The translations under genes and the position numbers were made by a program. A stretch of DNA of 6,145 nucleotides from Candidatus Jordarchaeum madagascarense (GTDB taxonomy: Archaea; Asgardarchaeota; Jordiarchaeia; Jordiarchaeales; Jordiarchaeaceae), in the NCBI GenBank assembly GCA_019056875.1, contig DXJA01000425.1, positions 1-6,145 on the forward strand, read 5' to 3'. Of this stretch, positions 1 through 5,804 are shown piece by piece; positions within the stretch are counted from its first letter, which is position 1; each line of letters begins with the position of its first letter. Below the pieces are notes generated by a model. It saw nothing but the letters and a program-made list of their open reading frames with translations. It searched no databases and was not told the origin of the DNA.

Positions 1-56
1 AAGAAAATCAATACTACAAACAGAATCAGTTCGGCGATAAAAAATTTATATTTCAT
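1..56 (-). CDS. Start of a divergent gene, cut by the window edge (unrecognised, hydrophobic N-terminus)
   Basis: Reading the minus strand from ATG at 56-54, 18 codons stay open to the window edge: MKYKFFIAELILFVVLIF. A short basic start followed by a hydrophobic run is what a signal peptide or first membrane helix looks like. The gene diverges from the GTPase, and a TATA-like AT-rich stretch (about 89-97) lies some 35 bases upstream of its ATG, which fits a short leader. No clear Shine-Dalgarno is visible. With so few codons the family cannot be named and the open frame could be chance; the hydrophobic pattern, start codon and promoter placement favour a real gene. Confidence 0.45.
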   Translation of the reverse strand, partial: MKYKFFIAELILFVVLIF

Positions 57-127
57 TTTATAAATAGTCAAACAAAACTTATTTAGAGTATATTTAAATC
101 TTTATTTTATTTACCTGATATCCATGG
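57..127. promoter_or_regulatory. Divergent promoter region, TATA-like box at about 89-98
   Basis: This AT-rich stretch separates two divergent starts. The TATA-like sequence TATATTTAAAT (around 89-99) is centred about 34 bases before the GTG start at 128, predicting transcription from roughly 120 and a nearly leaderless GTPase mRNA. No Shine-Dalgarno precedes the GTG, which agrees. Read on the other strand, the same AT block is positioned to serve the minus-strand gene starting at 56. Placement is inferred from sequence only. Confidence 0.5.
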
Positions 128-1792
128 GTGTTTACGGTGCCTGATAACTCTCTCAGAGATTTATTGAAAAGGGGTGAAAATTTTCGTACAGAATTCAAAC
201 GGTTTTTAAAAGCAGGAGACTTATCCCCCAAAAGAAAACAGAAGCTCATAGCACAATTAAAATACATCACAAGCGAGGGTGAAGGAAACTTCTTCGTAGG
301 AATCGAGGATCTAAACGGTGAAAAGTGGGAAATATTCGGCTTAACAGAGGAAGAGGCTGAGATTTCGGACTTTGTGCTAAGAAGAATCTGCCAAGAGACC
401 GAGATAACGATAATTGATAAGAAAATCTTCCAAACAAGCAAGGGACTCGTAACAAAATACGTTTTAGTAAAGACCCCTTCGGAAGAACTGCAAGACATGA
501 TCTCTATTGGTTTCGCTGGAAGGGTGAACTCAGGTAAAAGCACACTCATAGGAGTGCTCTCAGGAAACAAGCTAGATGACGGCCGCGGATCGGCGAGAGC
601 GTACCTTCTCAAACACCCGCAGGAACTGGAAAAAGGACAAACAGCAGACCTCCACTTCGCCTTTATAGGATTAGACCACAACAATAAAATAACACCACTA
701 GAAAACCCGCTCAACCCGGAGGAAAGAGCCAGAGTACTAGACCGGGCGAAAAGAATAATCATCACTCTTGACGCTCCCGGTCATAGTGAGTATATTAAGA
801 CCATGATCAGAGCCATTCTGGGTAGCGATTCTCAGTATGGTGTAGTACTCGTGCCCGCGAAGGATGAATACAAACTTATGTCAGGAGAAAAGATGCGGAG
901 CGGTGTCTGGCGTTTGGATGACATTACGAGAGAGCACCTGTTACTTATGGCTAGTCAAGAAACACCATTTATAGTAATAATTTCAAAAGTGGATCGAGTA
1001 AAGCCCGCTGAACTTGAAAGAGTAAGCGAGGTAATACGTCAAACCGTTAAGAACATAGGGCGGCTCCCCATTTGGGTAAGAGAAGATGAAGACATTAAAA
1101 TTGTTCAGAAAGAAATTAACCACCGCGTTATTGTACCGGTAATTGAATTGAGCAGCGTCACTGGCGATGGTTTGAATCTACTTATAAAGCTGCTTGCCGA
1201 TCTCCCCTCACGCATAACTCAGGAATTAATCCTGAAACCAGCACTCGCCTACATCGATAAAGTTTACCAAGGAATTCGGGGAACAAACGTTGTGGTAACC
1301 GGAACCATTAAGCAGGGAATATTTAAACCTGAGCAGAAGGTGAAAATTGGACCTGATGAAAATGGAAGTTTCTTTGAGGGAAGAATTGCCACCGTGGAGG
1401 TTTTCCGGGAGCGGGTTCAGCGGGTGAAGGCGGGTGACATATTTGGTTTCGACGTTAAGCGTGTAGAACCAAAGAAGCTGAGAAGAGGTCAGGTAATCTC
1501 GGACATTGACTTCGACTTGGAGGCGTGTAGATTTTTTGAAGCCAACATTGTGGTAACTAGGCACCCTGCTAAAATTTCGGTGGGGTATTCGCCGGTTCTT
1601 CAGACCAATACGATTCACCAAACGGTAGTTTTTGAGGAAATTGAGGGACGTGATTACTTGGTCGTAGGGGACTTTGCTAAGGTTAAGTTAAGAATGAAAT
1701 ACTTCCCAGAATTTCTAAGAGTAGGAGACCGGATTGTTACTAGGGAAGGAAGCACAAGAACAATCGGGCGTGTCACAAAAATACTGGAATAA
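128..1792 (+). CDS. GTPBP1/2-like translational GTPase (EF-Tu/EF-1A superfamily)
   Basis: A 554-residue GTP-binding protein of the GTPBP1/2 group (COG5258-like), related to EF-1A and SelB. Residues 1-120 form an N-terminal domain carrying the family's IGxxDxxGEK...GLTEEEAEIS pattern. The G domain follows: G1 GRVNSGKST (131-139, K137), G2 GQT (T172), G3 DAPGH (215-219), G4 SKVD (286-289, with Ser in place of the usual Asn) and G5 SSVTG (342-346). Two beta-barrel domains (about 370-455 and 456-554) complete the EF-Tu-like layout. Family members are linked to translation and mRNA or ribosome quality control; the substrate here is not evident. GTG at 128 is chosen because an in-frame stop lies at 116-118 and no earlier start exists. 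An out-of-frame ATG at 124 encodes only MGVYGA. Codon style changes inside the gene near 763-775, at the G3 motif. The protein is full length with no broken motif. Adjacency to the topoisomerase VI genes may not mean shared function: there is a 159-base gap with its own promoter signals. Confidence 0.9.
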   Translation: MFTVPDNSLRDLLKRGENFRTEFKRFLKAGDLSPKRKQKLIAQLKYITSEGEGNFFVGIEDLNGEKWEIFGLTEEEAEISDFVLRRICQETEITIIDKKIFQTSKGLVTKYVLVKTPSEELQDMISIGFAGRVNSGKSTLIGVLSGNKLDDGRGSARAYLLKHPQELEKGQTADLHFAFIGLDHNNKITPLENPLNPEERARVLDRAKRIIITLDAPGHSEYIKTMIRAILGSDSQYGVVLVPAKDEYKLMSGEKMRSGVWRLDDITREHLLLMASQETPFIVIISKVDRVKPAELERVSEVIRQTVKNIGRLPIWVREDEDIKIVQKEINHRVIVPVIELSSVTGDGLNLLIKLLADLPSRITQELILKPALAYIDKVYQGIRGTNVVVTGTIKQGIFKPEQKVKIGPDENGSFFEGRIATVEVFRERVQRVKAGDIFGFDVKRVEPKKLRRGQVISDIDFDLEACRFFEANIVVTRHPAKISVGYSPVLQTNTIHQTVVFEEIEGRDYLVVGDFAKVKLRMKYFPEFLRVGDRIVTREGSTRTIGRVTKILE

Positions 1793-1861
1793 AATAGAAA
1801 GGGGTAAGCTATTCTCGTAACCGGTCTTTACGCGCTTTAAAGGTTCGAATTTGCTAGAGTG

Positions 1862-1923
1862 TTATAAAATAAAAAACATTTAAAATAAACGGAAAGTTAA
1901 GTTATTAGTGAGCTAGTATAAAC
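1862..1923 (+). promoter_or_regulatory. Promoter region of the top6B-top6A operon
   Basis: The gap between the GTPase and top6B contains several AT boxes: TTATAAAATAAAA from 1862, CATTTAAAATAAA from about 1878, and TATAAAC at 1917-1923. The last would start transcription almost at the ATG. The earlier ones would give a leader of some 30-60 bases that retains the Shine-Dalgarno at 1938-1944, so they seem more likely for a gene with a ribosome binding site. I see no structured RNA or open frame in the rest of 1793-1951. Confidence 0.45.
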
Positions 1924-1937
1924 ACTTAATTTTATTC

Positions 1938-1944
1938 GGAAGGA
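1938..1944 (+). promoter_or_regulatory. Ribosome binding site of top6B
   Basis: GGAAGGA ends 7 bases before the ATG at 1952, a usual distance for an archaeal Shine-Dalgarno, and it supports that start. Confidence 0.6.
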
Positions 1945-1951
1945 AATTACG

Positions 1952-3877
1952 ATGTCAAAAGTTTCATATAAAGCGATTAGTGCGGCAGATTTCTTTTACA
2001 GAAATCGGGACATAGCGGGGTTTGATAACCCAACAAGAGCAATTTACACCGCGGTCCGTGAACTAGTAGAGAATAGCCTAGACGCCTGTGAAGACGGGGG
2101 AATAATACCCGACTTAAAGGTTATAATGAAAAGTGAAGGAGAAAACTCCTATCAAATAACCGTGGAAGATAACGGAATAGGCGTTCCCCGAGACAACATA
2201 CAAAGCTGTTTCGGGCGAATCCTATACGGCTCCAAGTACACACATCGCCAAGCCAGAGGCAGATTCGGATTAGGAGGAAAAATGGCATTCCTCTATGGTC
2301 AAATCACAACTCACAAACCTCTCCACATAATATCCTGCGATGTGGATTCAGAATGGGTTTACGACGTCAAACTTCGCATAGACATTCAAAGTAATCAACC
2401 TGAACTATTAGAGTGGAACCGTAGAAAAAATGGTGATGGGTGGCACGGCACAATGATCGAGTTCTCACTTGAAGGAGACTGGCCGAGAGCAAGAAAACAA
2501 ATACTGGAATACATTCGCGAAACAGCCCTAATAACACCTTATGCCACCATTCTTTTCATCGACCCTGACGGCGTACTCTACTACTTCACAAGCAGCGTCA
2601 AAACACTACCGCCACCACCCACAGAGGTTCAACCACACCCGGTCGGAGTTGATGTAGAGCGGGTGACTCGCATCATCGGAGAAACAAAAACCAGAGAGAT
2701 GGTAACATTTATGCGAACACACTTCCACAGAGTGGGACAAAAAACCGCAGAAAAATTTCTAAAGGCTGTTGAGATTCCGGAAAACACCGACCCCAAATCC
2801 CTAAACTCGGCACAAATATTAAAAATCGTCAGAAAAATGAAAACTTTCGGCGAATTTCTCCCACCAGATGCAAAATGCCTCTCACCGCTCGGAATAGAAC
2901 TACTAAGATCGGGAATAGGAAAAGAACTAAAACCAGATTTCACTGCAGTTGTCCAACGTCCACCATCATCATACGGAGGACACCCCTTCATAGTGGAGGT
3001 GGGAATGGCCTACGGCGGAGAAGTACCCCGAAAAGAAAACATTGTACTCTACCGCTTCGCAAACCGAATCCCCCTCCTTTACGATGAATACAAAGATGTT
3101 TCAGCAAAAGTCATCAGAGCCATACCCTGGTCAAGATACAAAATAAGAGCCGGCATGCCCATAGCGGTCTTCGTCCACATCGTGAGCACCAACATACCCT
3201 TCAAAACCGCAGGTAAAGAGTTCATAGCAGACAGACCAGAACTGGAAACAGAAATCAGAAGAGGAATCATGGAGTGCGCACGCCAACTAATGCGCTTCCT
3301 CCAGAAAAAGGAACGCATAGCAAGAGAAAAACAAAGAATAAACATTTACGAAAAGTATTTACCACTCATCGCCCGCGACATCGCAGCCCTAGCCGAGAAA
3401 AAGCAAATACCAAACTATGAAAAACTCATAGAGAAAAGCAAAACAATCATCGAAGAAGCAAAAGAAGAAGAGGAAGCCGAAGAAGAAGAGGAAGTATTAG
3501 CAGAAGCCGAAGCAACCGAAATGGAAATAGACCAACTGGTCGAAACCTCAAGCGAAGAAGAAGTGGAAAAAATAGAAGAAATACTCGCAGAAAGAAAAGC
3601 AGCAGTAACAGAAGCCCCCGCAACCATCGAAGAAAACAGCCTAACAACTGAAGAAGAAATAGTAACCACAAAAACAAAAACAAAACCAGAACCGAAAAAA
3701 GCAACCAAAGAAGCAAAGCCGAAAAGCAAAAAGAAAAAGCCGAAAAAACGAAAATCCAAAACCAAAAAACCCGCCAAAACAACCAAACAACAAGAGCTAA
3801 CAGAAATACTTGAAGGCGAAGAATCAACCATGCTTCTAGACGAAGCAGTAGAAAAAGAAAACTTGGAGGAGGATTAA
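1952..3877 (+). CDS. top6B: DNA topoisomerase VI subunit B (ATPase) with a long charged C-terminal tail
   Basis: The ATPase subunit of type IIB topoisomerase VI: ATP-driven dimerisation of B captures a DNA duplex for passage through the break made by A. The GHKL Bergerat fold spans about 1-220, with N-box RELVENSLDAC (36-46, catalytic Glu37 and Mg-binding Asn41), DNGIGVP (73-79) and the glycine-rich lid GRFGLGGKMAFLY (103-115). The H2TH-like segment covers about 230-305 and the transducer about 310-480, including PFKTAGKE (416-423), the conserved stretch that carries the ATP-sensing switch lysine. All core motifs are intact. At 641 residues it is longer than the compact family form of about 530. 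The excess is a low-complexity tail: 501-550 holds about 23 Glu, 571-612 about 20 Lys, and 613-641 is acidic again. No folded C-terminal domain is recognisable after the transducer. It starts the operon with top6A, whose ribosome binding site lies in its last codons. Codons after about 2100 are strongly A/C-ending. Confidence 0.97.
   Translation: MSKVSYKAISAADFFYRNRDIAGFDNPTRAIYTAVRELVENSLDACEDGGIIPDLKVIMKSEGENSYQITVEDNGIGVPRDNIQSCFGRILYGSKYTHRQARGRFGLGGKMAFLYGQITTHKPLHIISCDVDSEWVYDVKLRIDIQSNQPELLEWNRRKNGDGWHGTMIEFSLEGDWPRARKQILEYIRETALITPYATILFIDPDGVLYYFTSSVKTLPPPPTEVQPHPVGVDVERVTRIIGETKTREMVTFMRTHFHRVGQKTAEKFLKAVEIPENTDPKSLNSAQILKIVRKMKTFGEFLPPDAKCLSPLGIELLRSGIGKELKPDFTAVVQRPPSSYGGHPFIVEVGMAYGGEVPRKENIVLYRFANRIPLLYDEYKDVSAKVIRAIPWSRYKIRAGMPIAVFVHIVSTNIPFKTAGKEFIADRPELETEIRRGIMECARQLMRFLQKKERIAREKQRINIYEKYLPLIARDIAALAEKKQIPNYEKLIEKSKTIIEEAKEEEEAEEEEEVLAEAEATEMEIDQLVETSSEEEVEKIEEILAERKAAVTEAPATIEENSLTTEEEIVTTKTKTKPEPKKATKEAKPKSKKKKPKKRKSKTKKPAKTTKQQELTEILEGEESTMLLDEAVEKENLEED
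3865..3873 (+). promoter_or_regulatory. Ribosome binding site of top6A, inside the end of top6B
   Basis: GGAGGAGGA lies in the last codons of top6B and ends 7 bases before the ATG at 3881. The strong match and the 3-base gap between the genes indicate translational coupling of subunits B and A, and decide the top6A start. Confidence 0.8.
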
Positions 3878-3880
3878 GAA

Positions 3881-5235
3881 ATGATCTCCGGAGATAGAAT
3901 AATAAAAACGCTCAGCGGAAGATGGAAAGCAAAAGAAGCAATAGCAAAACAGCTAAAAGTAAAAAACCAGGAAGAATTCGAAAAAATACTAAAAGACCTA
4001 ATAGAAGCAGAAGTAATCGAAGCCGAGGAAAAAGACGGAAAAACCTATCTAAAACTAGTAGAAACAGAAGCAAAAAAGCAGAGAACAATAAAAAAAGAAA
4101 AAGAACTATTCCAAAAAGAATCACAGAAAAGAAAAGAAGTCAACAAAAACCTATCAAAAATGGGAGAAGGACTATACAGTGAAGTAGTCAGCGGAGAATT
4201 CCCCCAACTAGACATACCCAGCAGAAGCACCTCCAACATAGTATTCGACGAAGACCTCAGACAATACGTACTCGGAGACAAAACGGTGAACAGAACCGCA
4301 AAAAGCCTAGGACAAATACGAAGCTTCTCCCAACTAGTCTGGGTCATGAGATTCCTAAAAGACCTACTAAAACTCGACAAAAGCAGCACCCTGCGAGACG
4401 TCTACTACAGCAGCGAAGCATACCAAATCAAATTCCAAGACCAGAACGAATCCGACGTCTGCATCACCGACGTAGAAGCCATGCTCAGCGTACCCCGAGA
4501 AGACTTCAAAGTATTCCCCGAAGAAAGAAGCGCAATCTACGGCGACCTAACAGTAGAATACACCACACCCCCCAGATACGCAGGCAAAAGAGTCACCATG
4601 AGCGACAGCCCAGACGGCGTAATGATAGGACCCCACCTAGTAAACTCCAAATTCCTACAAACCAAAGCAGACAAAGTAATAGCCATAGAATCCGGCGGAA
4701 TGTTCACCAGATTCGTAGAAGAAGAAGTAAACGAAAAATACAACGCCATACTAATACACACCGCAGGACAAGCACCCAGAAGCACCAGACGACTAATAAG
4801 AAGAATACACTACGAACTAAACCTACCAATATACATCTTCTGCGATGGTGACCCGTGGGGTGCACAGTTCGACAATTGTCGAATAGCATAAACATCGCGA
4901 TGGTCATCATCAGTGGTAGTGCGTCGTCTGCTCATCTTCCGGGTTTAGCTACGCCTGATGGTGTCTGGATGGGTGTCTGGGCTAGTGATATTGAAAATTA
5001 TCAGCTGCCCAGTGACAGGCTCAGTGAGGTTGACATAAAGAGGTGCAACGATTTGCTTAAGGATCCTCGGTATCGTTCCAAATTCTGGCAAAACGAGCTT
5101 AGGACCTTTATCAAGATTAAGAAGAAGGCTGAGCAGCAGGCTTTCAGCCGCTACGGTCTAACCTACGTGGTGGACGAGTACCTACCCGCTAAGCTTAAAC
5201 AGGTTGAAGATATGAGAAACAAAGGACTCATTTAG
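3881..5235 (+). CDS. top6A: DNA topoisomerase VI subunit A (Spo11-like cleavage subunit), interrupted by a 26-nt intron: join 3881-4865 and 4892-5235
   Basis: The DNA-cleaving subunit, homologous to eukaryotic Spo11. Read straight through, the frame stops at 4889-4891 after 336 codons; the rest of the protein continues in another frame. Dropping 26 nt joins ...DGDPWGA to HIAMVIISGS... in one frame of 442 residues, as the family requires. In the joined protein, 1-62 resembles an extra winged-helix domain and 63-92 is a Lys/Glu-rich linker. The usual Top6A start comes at about 95. The catalytic winged helix carries RDVYY (172-176), with Tyr176 the likely nucleophile by alignment to Spo11. The TOPRIM domain supplies Glu270 (AIESGG) and the Mg-binding pair Asp322/Asp324 (DGDPWG). 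The segment encoded after 4892 completes TOPRIM and ends in the conserved GLTYVVDEYLP stretch. Partner: Top6B, just upstream. Codon use changes abruptly at about 4844. Alternatives are a sequencing error, a recent pseudogene, a two-piece protein or ribosome bypassing; the fit of RNA fold and protein join favours splicing. Confidence 0.88.
4866..4891 (+). other. Putative archaeal 26-nt mRNA intron in top6A
   Basis: Excising these 26 nt turns GGT GCA C / AC ATC GCG into Gly-Ala-His-Ile-Ala, giving the family-typical His-Ile-Ala directly after DPWG plus one residue. The same product results if 4867-4892 is removed, because 4866 and 4892 are both A. The intron contains the in-frame stop at 4889-4891. 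It is too small to encode anything and consists mostly of one hairpin. Archaeal introns in protein genes are known, cbf5 of Crenarchaeota being the classic case; I do not know of a described one in top6A. If it is never spliced, this is a frameshifting insertion and the gene is split. Confidence 0.75.
4868..4883. repeat. Perfect 16-bp palindrome within the intron
   Basis: TTCGACAATTGTCGAA equals its own reverse complement. In RNA it forms a 6-bp stem with an AAUU loop, extended by a G-U pair (4867/4884). It makes up most of the intron and would be the inner helix of the splice motif. As DNA it could also be the footprint of an inserted element, but no flanking target duplication is evident. 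Confidence 0.85.
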
Positions 5236-5266
5236 TTGCGTTACAGTCTTCGATTAGGCTTTATGG

Positions 5267-5287
5267 TCTTTTCTTTCTTCCTTTTTT
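5267..5287 (+). terminator. Probable pyrimidine-tract terminator of the top6 operon
   Basis: A run of about 20 uninterrupted pyrimidines (TCTTTTCTTTCTTCCTTTTTT) begins some 30 bases after the top6A stop. Archaeal RNA polymerase commonly terminates at T-rich tracts without a hairpin. The tract is T-rich on the transcribed strand's RNA-like side, as expected for a rightward operon. Confidence 0.55.
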
Positions 5288-5328
5288 ATGAGGCTTCTCA
5301 TATTCACCCATCTGGATGATTGTAATTT

Positions 5329-5391
5329 GTAAAAGAAGCCATAAGACGGCGCTTAGAAGAGTTGGAGAAGTCTAAGGGTAAGTTTGATTAG
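5329..5391 (+). pseudogene. Relic of a ribbon-helix-helix (VapB-like) antitoxin, C-terminal part only
   Basis: From 5329 one frame reads VKEAIRRRLEELEKSKGKFD and then TAG at 5389-5391. This resembles the second helix and tail of archaeal ribbon-helix-helix antitoxins, which often read VVxEAIRRRLEELE. The frame is closed immediately upstream by TAA (5323-5325), and the T-rich terminator stands where the N-terminal strand and first helix should be, so the gene is a fragment without a start. No toxin follows within 5392-5492. The call rests on about 20 residues and could be chance. The rest of 5236-5492 shows no gene. Confidence 0.35.
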
Positions 5392-5406
5392 ATTTCTAAT
5401 TTTTGA

Positions 5407-5475
5407 TTTATAACTCTGTTATCATAAAAGATAATAGTGGGGAGAATTATTTTTGTAAATTAGTTTTGTTTATAC
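5407..5475 (+). promoter_or_regulatory. Promoter region of the small membrane protein gene
   Basis: Two TATA-like boxes are visible: TTTATAAC at about 5407-5414 and TTTATAC at about 5469-5475. The second is so near the ATG at 5493 that it would give a leaderless mRNA. The first would give a leader of some 50-60 bases that includes the purine-rich GAGATGAGG just before the start. Confidence 0.35.
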
Positions 5476-5492
5476 AAAAATGAGATGAGGAA

Positions 5493-5726
5493 ATGAACGA
5501 GAAAGAACTAGGTGGAATAGTATCCGTTTTTGTAGGCGCGTATATTTCTCTTATGTCCTTCGCCTACAAGAATGCATTTAATGAATTTCTTTTTGGCAGT
5601 CCAACTCCTAAAGTTGCTCTTTTATTCATTGGGGCAGGATTTTTTTTAATTGGTTGTTTGGTTTATTATGAAGGACGGAAATCTAGAGTAAAAAGGGGAA
5701 AAGGTAAAGGTCCATTTAATAGATGA
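5493..5726 (+). CDS. Small two-helix membrane protein of unknown function
   Basis: A 77-residue protein I do not recognise. It has two hydrophobic segments, about 7-24 (GGIVSVFVGAYISL...) and about 41-59 (VALLFIGAGFFLIGCLVYY), joined by a short loop (NAFNEFLFGSPTPK). A strongly basic C-terminal tail follows (RKSRVKRGKGKG, 62-73). By the positive-inside rule both ends should lie in the cytoplasm. The ATG at 5493 has the purine-rich GAGATGAGG just upstream, though its GAGG is unusually close (2 bases). The gene converges on the DUF433 cassette, with 30 bases between its stop and the stop of the broken toxin frame. Mixed codon use, unlike the A/C-rich style of most of top6B and top6A. The clear membrane pattern supports a real gene. 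Confidence 0.65.
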   Translation: MNEKELGGIVSVFVGAYISLMSFAYKNAFNEFLFGSPTPKVALLFIGAGFFLIGCLVYYEGRKSRVKRGKGKGPFNR

Positions 5727-5756
5727 CCACTCTTAGTCTCGAGAGGGAAGAGGGAA

Positions 5757-5804
5757 TTATCCAACAGTTTTGGGAGAAATAGACATATCTCGTAGAAACT
5801 TCAT
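5757..5804 (-). pseudogene. Truncated DUF5615-type (PIN-like) toxin gene, N-terminal 15 codons only
   Basis: On the minus strand an ATG at 5804-5802 overlaps the antitoxin stop as ATGA, the usual coupling of DUF433 antitoxins with their DUF5615 toxins. It reads MKFLRDMSISPKTVG and then TAA at 5759-5757. DUF5615 proteins typically begin MKFLxDM.lSPKTV.fL, where the early Asp belongs to the PIN-like active site, so the match is specific even though short. The normal protein is over 100 residues; beyond the stop no frame continues the family pattern, and the oppositely directed membrane protein gene begins 30 bases further on. The toxin body has therefore been lost. Confidence 0.6.

Larger units (their letters stand above)
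4844..4911 (+). other. Bulge-helix-bulge splice motif (extended RNA stem)
   Basis: Pairing worked out by eye. Outer stem: 4844-4853 pairs with 4902-4911 (10 pairs, one G-U). After a two-base bulge (4900-4901), 4854-4858 pairs with 4895-4899 (two G-U), A4894 bulges, and G4859 pairs with C4893. Central helix: GUGC 4860-4863 with GCAU 4886-4889 (4 pairs, one G-U). The 5' bulge is ACA (4864-4866) and the 3' bulge AAA (4890-4892). Inner hairpin: 4867-4873 with 4878-4884, loop AAUU. The tRNA-splicing endonuclease cuts between the second and third bases of such bulges, here 4865/4866 and 4891/4892, exactly the cut that restores the reading frame. One flaw is A4885, left unpaired opposite the 5' bulge, so the motif is near-canonical. 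Confidence 0.78.

Noticed and set aside
1840..1862. GGTTCGAATTT, resembling the T-loop of a tRNA, in the gap before top6B
   Set aside because: The bases on either side do not form a 5-bp T-stem, and no acceptor, D or anticodon arm can be placed in the upstream 60 bases.
3415..3831. Long leucine/serine/phenylalanine-rich frames on the minus strand opposite the top6B tail
   Set aside because: They are the reverse complement of GAA/AAA-rich coding repeats; composition alone keeps them open, and top6B is clearly the real gene.
3912..4182. Overlapping frames on both strands within the top6A N-terminal region
   Set aside because: Low-complexity Lys/Arg- or Leu-rich shadows of A-rich coding sequence, with no start signals or family pattern.
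4868..4883. Palindrome as an insertion sequence or miniature transposon footprint
   Set aside because: No flanking direct repeat of a target site and no terminal repeats beyond the single palindrome.
4866..4891. T4 gene 60-like ribosomal bypassing or programmed frameshifting across the 26 nt
   Set aside because: No slippery heptamer and no matching take-off and landing codons are evident, while the BHB geometry predicts the exact join. Not formally excluded without RNA data.
4855..5235. A separate gene for the C-terminal part of Top6A
   Set aside because: Its apparent start (GTG-like codon within DPWG) lacks a ribosome binding site and overlaps the first frame. The spliced join explains the same residues without a second start.
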